Shown here: positions 56,361-62,718 of the stretch, piece after piece
Layout of the letters: each line of letters begins with the position of its first letter
How positions within the stretch are numbered: position 1 is the stretch's first letter
Assembly (NCBI GenBank): GCA_004380135.1
Contig: QXCR01000164.1
Coordinates: 1-62,718, forward strand
Length of the DNA stretch: 62,718 nucleotides
DNA from: Stemphylium vesicarium
Lineage: Eukaryota; Ascomycota; Dothideomycetes; Pleosporales; Pleosporaceae
Direction: 5' to 3'
The notes under the pieces: generated by a model
Told to the model about the DNA's origin: nothing
The model's database searches: none
Seen by the model: the letters and a program-made list of their open reading frames with translations, nothing else
Program-made: the position numbers and the translations under genes

Positions 56361-57131
56361 TTGTAAGCGTGGGGGGAAGTACACGTGGAAATATACACGC
56401 TATTGAAGCATGTCCCGAATGAGTGTTTTGTGTCCGGGGCTAATGGTAGATCTTGCCTTGCCCAGCTTTTTTGTTCATATGAGTGACATTTCGGCCGTGG
56501 ATTAGGATCGCGGTATCTTCCACCTGGTCGAGCGTTTGGCGACAGGTCTTGTCCCCGCATTAGCCCCCAGATCATCACTGCGATGCTCGTCGCAATATGT
56601 ATGATCGTCGCTGCTATTCTCTCTTGCCGGATTGACACTCCCGCTGTAGGTACTGACGTGCTGATCAGTCAGAAAACTCCCGGGTCGATCTTCCCGCTTG
56701 ATCTTCCCTCACCTTGTAATCGGTCCTATCTCGCCATGATTAGCCGTAGTATTGGGAGTCGAATGCACGGTGTATACGGTGAGTACAGACGTTCTTGGTC
56801 TTTGAATTATGTTGTTATTGTGTTGATTCTAATGATGTAGAAAGGAAATGTGTGACTCGAGCGCAGAGAGGTCTGAGTCTGGGTATATATGCTCATTCTG
56901 AAGCAAAATTCGAAAAACTTCCGCCCGCCAGTGTAATGCTCGCGTAATCGTTTAGTCTGGCTCTTTCCATTGCAAATCGGAGCATTTGGATGTGCAATGG
57001 ACAACGCGTACAATCTATACACGTACGCTGCCGAGAAGAAAACGATAGGAAATGTAATGGTATAATGCTCGGAAGTCGTGAAATGTTGTACAGGCTGTCT
57101 CGAAAGGAAGCGGGCGCGGATGGTTGCAGGC
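56361..57131. other. Convergent intergenic region
   Basis: About 770 bases of 3' flank of the bisphosphatase (+) and the second rhodopsin-domain gene (-). No gene recognised. Confidence 0.4.
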
Positions 57132-58677
57132 TTAGAAGGGGCGCCCGGCTTCAATGTCGTCAAGGTTCTGGCTTGCTGACGTTCCCCTACTACCCGGCCT
57201 GAAAGCAGCGCAGACAGTCCTGCAGCCTTCCGCCCAATCGACCCTCTCTCGCCATCCCTGGTGTGATGGGGGTACTGTAGTCAGGTTCCTTGTGCTTGCA
57301 TAGCTCTTTTGACTGCAGTCATCCCTCTCTTCGACTTTGACGTCCAATTTCCGATTTATCTGAATACCCTCTAGAGGAACGTCGTGTAAGGTATCCCCAC
57401 CCATCTGTGACTGCTGTGCCGACGATTGTGACTTCTTCGAAAATACGGCATTCGATGGTGTTTTGGAGGAGAAGTTGGGCATTTTTCCGCGGCTGACGCC
57501 AGAATATCCAACGCGCGTGGTATACTGAGCGAAGTATCGGTTGAAGAAGACCTTGAGCGATGGTGCTGAAGCGCATATTACCGCTAGCTGGGCCTCAAGC
57601 GTGGTCCAAACCCAGCCATAGTATGCGATCCAGGTAATGTCGTATGTGACTATGTTACAATTGTCAGTTTCTCAGAGTGCACGACAGGTTTGGGCGGGAG
57701 GTCTTACAGTAGTACAACTTCGTCGCGTAGAACGTGCGCATTATGCCACAGACGCAAGTAATCAGTCCTACGCCGAATATGCCGCAAAGTCCAAACTTCT
57801 GACGCTTGCTGATCTGTAGGTTCCAGATCAATAGGATGGGCAAGAGGCAGATAACGAAGTCCTGTACAGAACTGATCGCTGCACATGCCACAATGAGTGC
57901 TCCTTCATTGCTGCACTTCAACTCGTTTTGTAATCGCCATGAGACATCGAAGAAGCGCCAGAATCCCTCGACCGGTGTGCACGTGAAGATGATCACGAAG
58001 GTGAATACGATTCCGTAGATGATGCAGAAGGCGATAGTGCCGTAAACCCCTAATATGCGGATGCAAGATTAGGATCTATCCTTCTGCAATGTGTAGTGGG
58101 CTTGACTTACAATAAACAAACTGATTGGTGAGGCGTCCAGTAATGCGGCGGTAGAAGCAGAGAATCGAGACCTTGATCAATGTCGTGGAGACCATGTAAT
58201 TAAGTTCGATAGCCAACGCGAGCTAAGAAAGTCAGCAACTGCGAATGCCGAAATACTGCGTGATTGGTGTACCTCTCGTGTGGTAACCAAAGTCTCTCTG
58301 GTTTGATCCCAGACGTGCCATTGAAAGCCGTAGATTTTGATACCTTACTACGTTAGCGATTGTTATAGAGGCGTAGAATAAGTCTTACCAAGTAGAGTTG
58401 ATACTGTCAGTCCGAACAGCGGCAGCATAGCGAGACTGATGAGGATGTCGTCCAGTCCCGTGTTCTTTGATATGGCGAACCGCGCCCACATTCGCGCAAC
58501 GTAGACGAGGAACGTTATCCCCAGAAATATTATAAGAATGATTGGCGCCGCCCATCCTCTTTCTTCAGGGTCAACATAATTCGGTCGCGGCCAGCTGTAA
58601 ATGACCTCTGGAGGGGGATGTAGTCCACCAGCGCGAGCGACGAGGCTTCCGGTATGTGTTTGGCTGTAACCGTCCAT
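57132..58677 (-). CDS. Rhodopsin-domain (PTH11-related) seven-helix membrane protein, second copy
   Basis: Exons: 58677-58389, 58343-58273, 58222-58111, 58049-57708 and 57649-57132, 443 residues. Family marks: IIFLGITFLVYVARMWARF (helix 1), LDDILISLAMLP, YMVSTTLIKVSILCFYRRI (helix 3 with the FYRRI motif), FTCTPVEGFWRF, ISSVQDFVICLLPILLIWNLQ, GIFGVGLITCVCGIMR, and ITWIAWYGWVWTTLEAQLAVICASAPSLK (helix 7). The C-terminal tail of about 130 residues is Ser/Gln-rich. An ATG at 58737 would add 20 residues. It shares the fold, not much sequence, with the gene at 42162. Possible surface sensor; ligand unknown. Joins all keep phase. Confidence 0.85.
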
Positions 58678-60633
58678 GCTAGGGTATGTGGTCGGCGGTG
58701 TAGGGCTGGCAAACGAGATCAGGAAAACAGCAAACAAGCATCCTCTTCAATTCTCCGACACCAAGGGCGGGAGCAACATTATACGCAAGTCAGAAAATGG
58801 CCCAAGGGCTAATGACTCTCTAGCGTGATGTGGGGTCCGTATCTGCCACACGTCTAGTTCAAACGCGAGTGGAGTGATCCTCGCCGGTTATGTTTCTTAC
58901 CCTGCTAACCCAAAATGATCTGTATGTGAACCATTTTGGCCGACTGCGCCCATGCTTAGGTTACTTCCGGTCGCAGAATACTACACTTGCGGTGAGCGTC
59001 GGTGTCGTGCAGAGCCGAGTAATATGCTGTAAGTTCCGATATGCGTCGCACTGCATCTTTGTATAGCTAGGGCTGGCAAGATGCAAAAGTACAGAGCGTG
59101 CGCGTTCATGTAAGCCCCCGCTCCATGCTGCCTCGCTACTCATGTTGCATGTATCACAAACATGCCACGCTTGCAGAGGCGGGAGATCGTGGTGACACAC
59201 GTGGCATGCGGAACAAGCGCTAGGTAGGTGTCGCCTAGCTGCAAGTGCTCAAAGATCTTCGACCCACCATTACGGGAAATATTCGGAGTGAGTGTATTGA
59301 ACGTATTGCGCCTACACAGAGCAAGATTGCCGACCTCAAACAGCCACAATTCGAGGAGCTAGGACTTTTTCCATTCTTCGCGTGCCTGACGATCGGCAGC
59401 GGCTCCATTGTGCTGCCGTTTTCTCGGGAACTGTTATTGCGGACCCTGAAACACATTCAAACCCAGACGGCTGTTATCGTTCTCACTTCCTGCCCCTCAG
59501 CCTGTTGAGTTATGTGCCACGGACAGCAGGCATGTTGCACTGTCAGTATGCGGTATCCAGTGCTGACTGAATCAAAGCTCGACTGGCCCAGAACCCAACA
59601 TTGAGGTCACAAAGACGGCCGATGATCATGTTGGGCGAGCCTCAATCATCGGGCGACTTCGCTGAAAGGGAACCAAGACTGACCGACATGCGTGGTATAG
59701 CCATGGGAGTTGTGCTATCGCATTCTCTGGTTTTTACCATAGCGTGTTGGATGGCGTTTGAGTCGCTATACACGACCTAGTCGCGAGTAAGCGTAGGATC
59801 AAGGCCAAGGCGACCGGAGGCTTCAGCATCCACGTTCTGCCTCAGGCACGCCCCACCAAGGGGCACGCTTCTGAAGATAGTCTATATCAGTCGCGCAGTA
59901 TTTGTCGGGAGCTTTGGTGGCCATATGAATAGAGTTCCGCTTGTGGCGGGAGATACCATGTCAGAACTTTATTTGCGCGATCGGCAGCTGCGCGACCGGT
60001 GTTTTCGTCACGAGACGGGTCGCGCAATATCGGCTGCAGCACAGCAAAAGCTAAATCAATTGGTTCATGATTTTCGTGTGAAAAGGGCGGGCGGCCGGGC
60101 GGGCGTGGTGTTGAGGTTTCTTGCAGGGAACTGTCCTTCCGTGAACGTCGAACGGTAGTGACATCATTGGGCGACGCACGGATCTGATGGTCGATGTCTC
60201 TGATTGGCTCTGTCTTTGCATACTTTCTACGCAAACTCACCCTCCTATTATCTGCGAGCGAGTTCGTGCTGCCTCCTCTACGATTCGGCAATGATATGTG
60301 CCCGACGTAAAACTCGTAGCTAAGCTGTCCGACTCGGCGTCGGACTTCGCACACCGACTTCCCCTCTACCCCGGGATTCGGGAAGAAGTGCGTTGCGAAG
60401 ACCCAATGGTTCTTCCCTGAACAGATGAAACACGCACTCGTGTCGCGCGTTCAACCGTTTTCATATTACCCGTGGTCGCAGGACGGACCGCCACAATGGC
60501 TTGAAGGTTCTCTGCTATCCCTGCACATCTCTTGGGCAAAAAGAAACCCTTTCTTTGTCTTTTTATAGTGCTGATATCTGGACTCCGAGGGATTTCATAG
60601 AGCGTCGGCTTCTCGTAGTTCGCCACCGAAAAC
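58678..60633. other. Long intergenic region, 2.0 kb
   Basis: This region holds the promoter of the second rhodopsin-domain gene and the 3' flank of protein C. Frames at 59245-59508 (+) and 59887-60354 (-) are weak and not called. Nothing else recognised. Confidence 0.4.
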
Positions 60634-61458
60634 TTAGAACAAAGTGAAAGCCTCCATTGCCTTTCGTACGGCCTCTGTCGCCTCGTTTTCAGGAGGAAGA
60701 CTAACCCACGCGTCCAGCGGTTGACCAGGATTCTCATCCATCCCATCCTCCGCACCCACAGTCGCCTCTTGGTTGGTCTCGGCTCGCTCTCTTTTCCCTA
60801 CGTGAGATTCTTCTGCACCTGGGTCACGGAAGTTCCATTTTTCAGCGTGTCCATCACCGTGATGAACGTCAGGTTTCGTCAGTCTCCTGGTAGTGGCCAT
60901 ACCCGGGCGTTTGCGAGGCGATAATGGCTCTTCTTTTTCACCTTCGTCCGCCAACCCTCCGAAGCCGTCTTGTCGCATAAACTGGTCAAAGAACTGTAGA
61001 CGCGGTTCATCAAACTTAGAAGCTGCCTTGCAGGCGCGATAACCTTTTCGAAGCAAGGCTGCGACATATTTATCTGCGAATCGGCGTACTTCCTCCTCCG
61101 GACTTGTTTTAACTCCTTCCATTGCGGTGTCATCATTTAGTTTCAACGACAGTCCTTCGAGAGCTACTTCTGCGCGTACTACGTCGATGAGGCAAGTCGG
61201 GCAAATAAAGGGTTGGCCTTGCACTGGGCGTGCGCAAAGCACACCGCAGCTCGCAGTGTACTCCGTTTGGATCCTGTGGCCGCACTGAAGGTCGTGGAAG
61301 GTGGATGAGGAATTGCATGGACTGTACATGTCTTGGAATTCTTGTTGGTCCTGTTCCGCCCGGTTCACGAATTGTTGCTTCTCAGCTGCAGCCAACCTAG
61401 CGTGGAATGCGTCAATCGTTGCGCGAGCGCTGGCCGTGGTCGCTTTCATTTTTGCCAT
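60634..61458 (-). CDS. Cys/His zinc-binding-like protein C (shared domain, 274 residues)
   Basis: Unnamed protein, single exon. Residues 1-45 are a helical, Ala/Gln/Glu-rich start (likely coiled coil). Residues 48-89 carry C48, H55, C59, H61, C71, C75, C86, C89 in the order C-x6-H-x3-C-x-H-x9-C-x3-C-x10-C-x2-C (pieces: LQCGHRIQ, SCGVLCARP, PFICPTCL), the pattern of proteins A and B. Residues 90-150 are helical (EEEVRRFADKYVAALLRKG). The rest is charged and disordered with a basic patch (SPRKRPGMATTRRLTKP) that could be a nuclear signal, ending AMEAFTLF. No signal peptide. Function unknown. Confidence 0.8.
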   Translation of the reverse strand: MAKMKATTASARATIDAFHARLAAAEKQQFVNRAEQDQQEFQDMYSPCNSSSTFHDLQCGHRIQTEYTASCGVLCARPVQGQPFICPTCLIDVVRAEVALEGLSLKLNDDTAMEGVKTSPEEEVRRFADKYVAALLRKGYRACKAASKFDEPRLQFFDQFMRQDGFGGLADEGEKEEPLSPRKRPGMATTRRLTKPDVHHGDGHAEKWNFRDPGAEESHVGKRERAETNQEATVGAEDGMDENPGQPLDAWVSLPPENEATEAVRKAMEAFTLF

Positions 61459-61803
61459 TTCATGAAACTAGAGTGTTGCGATTTGGTGAAGCTCCATTGC
61501 CGAGCGCAAGCTGATTTTGAGGTTGAAAATCGAATGCGGGGGCGATCGGCCATCGTCACCTGGGCACGCTGCCCGCGACCGCACCTCGCTAACGTCACTG
61601 TGTAGGTGTCTTGCCCTGGCCATCGCCGTCACCAGAGGTGGGGCCCTGAAGTGCACGATGGAAGACGACTATCTTGTTACAGTGCGCTACTGTCTCAGAA
61701 TGAATTTCATTCAGTTAGCCCGGATTCCTATCGACTGCGCCGCACGATAGGTCTAACAACACCCCGCCTGGACTGACAACGTGCCATCAATTCACCGCCG
61801 ACC
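61459..61803. promoter_or_regulatory. Divergent promoter region, protein C (-) / orphan gene (+)
   Basis: 345 bases between two divergent start codons. No factor site recognised. Confidence 0.45.
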
Positions 61804-62718
61804 ATGAACGTCGAAAGATTCCTCGCACTACACAACGAGATTTTGTACTATGGCTGGGTCGGCTCAGGCCGCAGTCTGGGGTCGCTGGAATCTACTTGCA
61901 AGTCGTGGTTCGAGACATTCGGCGAAGAAGCGGAAGCTGTACGCTCAAACCTGACACCCGACCTCATCAGGTTCCTCGAACATGCTCGCTTCGTCAATGA
62001 CCCGGAATCCGAATTAAAAGATACTTTCTTCTTTTACTGGGTTCAAAATCTTGCTTCCCCAGATTTCATGTTCGAACAAGAAGATTGCTGGCCTGACGAG
62101 GGCAGGTATTTGGTACTTTACGCAATGAGTAATTTCACAGGTCATTTCTGTGGACTTGTGTAAGAGCCATACAGCCCTTATGATGACGAATGTGCTGATT
62201 TGACGTTGTAGATATGACCAACAAACAGACCTCTGCATCATCAGCCCGACTATCCATGATACCGACGAAATAATTGAGCAAAAAGTGTGGTATCCACTAG
62301 AAACTGTCTTGGAGTTCTGGCTGGGCCAAACTCGCCAGGGTAGGATCGCCGCGCTACCAGAAGAGAAAAACCGTAATTACGACCTAGAATGCTTCAGTCC
62401 TTGGGAGTTCGTCCCGTACAACGATATCATGGTGGAAGAGAACATCGGCGCTTTCAACCGCCTTGTAGAAGCTATCGAAGCCCGCATGCCACCAACGGTA
62501 AGCACCACAGAAGCTGAAGAAGTTATACAGGGGCTGGTCGGCGAGAGTGCTCTTCAAACCATGCCGCTTTCTCAAAGATTCGCATACGATTTCCTCCGGC
62601 GCGCACGACGTCCACGCTTTCAAATGATAGCTCCCGGCCTCGAAGTTCTCACCACCTCTATGTCTCCTGACCAGCCGTTCCACTCCTATATGTCAGATTC
62701 CGACCCCGATATCCCCCC
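61804..62718 (+). CDS. Orphan protein, 5' part; cut by the window end
   Basis: Exons: 61804-62159 and 62212 onward, still open at 62718 (about 287 residues seen). The 52-bp intron has GTAAGA and TAG ends and joins as GT|A (LVYDQQTD). It begins MNVERFLALHNEILYYGWVG, then contains LTPDLIRFLEHARFVND, CWPDEGRYLVLYAMSN, FCGLVYDQQTDLCIISP, VWYPLETVLEFWLGQ. There is no signal peptide or transmembrane segment. The acidic aromatic style recalls cytosolic SMI1/KNR4-like or other orphan fungal families, but I do not recognise a specific one. It ends in the window at DSDPDIP. The 3' end lies outside. Confidence 0.75.

Noticed and set aside
59887..60354. 155-codon minus-strand frame
   Set aside because: No domain, no splice partner and basic low-quality composition.
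1..62718. CRISPR arrays, bacterial operons, rRNA genes
   Set aside because: No regular repeat-spacer arrays or rRNA signatures seen; the sequence is eukaryotic throughout.

Overview
This window is nuclear DNA of a filamentous ascomycete. Conserved genes are broken by many short introns (about 45-120 bp) with GTRNGT donors, CTAAC/CTRAY branch points and YAG acceptors. Typical fungal families are present: Zn2Cys6 regulator, rhodopsin-domain 7TM proteins, AIM3-like protein, fungal thaumatin-like protein. Gene style and neighbours fit Dothideomycetes, probably Pleosporales, but that placement is inference. Exon joins were made by hand; for nearly every complete multi-exon model the exon lengths sum to whole codons and the joined protein matches its family.

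Layout. About 0.4-43 kb is mostly conserved, housekeeping-like sequence: importin beta (KAP95, +), a Mn/Zn-type cation diffusion facilitator (-), a Zn2Cys6 regulator resembling CLR-2/ClrB/ManR (-), a GH2 beta-mannosidase (-), a thaumatin-like protein (-), a fatty acid 2-hydroxylase (+), an RBM39-type splicing factor (+), a PUS7/TruD pseudouridine synthase (+), a PHD-finger protein (-), a single-pass membrane protein (-), an AIM3-like proline-rich protein (+), an ELO elongase (+), APC10/DOC1 (-) and a rhodopsin-domain 7TM protein (+). About 43.5-48.9 kb is gene-poor and more AT-rich, with broken or orphan ORFs, an intron-bearing tRNA-Arg(UCG) gene, a short inverted copy of that tRNA's 3' flank and a possible small inverted-repeat element. 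About 48.9-62.7 kb looks accessory: an allantoate-permease-like MFS transporter, a nitrilase, an SBPase/FBPase-type sugar bisphosphatase, a second rhodopsin-domain protein, an orphan gene cut by the window end, and three minus-strand genes that share one Cys/His domain.

How genes may work together. The CLR-2-like regulator lies beside an intracellular-type beta-mannosidase whose upstream region carries CGG-N11-CCG, the Gal4/CLR-2 type of site; this suggests local control of mannan use. In the accessory part, the three small proteins share C-x(5,6)-H-x3-C-x-H-x(9,14)-C-x3-C-x(10,14)-C-x2-C, eight ligands that could bind two zinc ions, while the rest of each protein is unrelated. They interleave with the transporter, nitrilase and bisphosphatase genes. 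I consider this three-member set the best candidate for something undescribed here.
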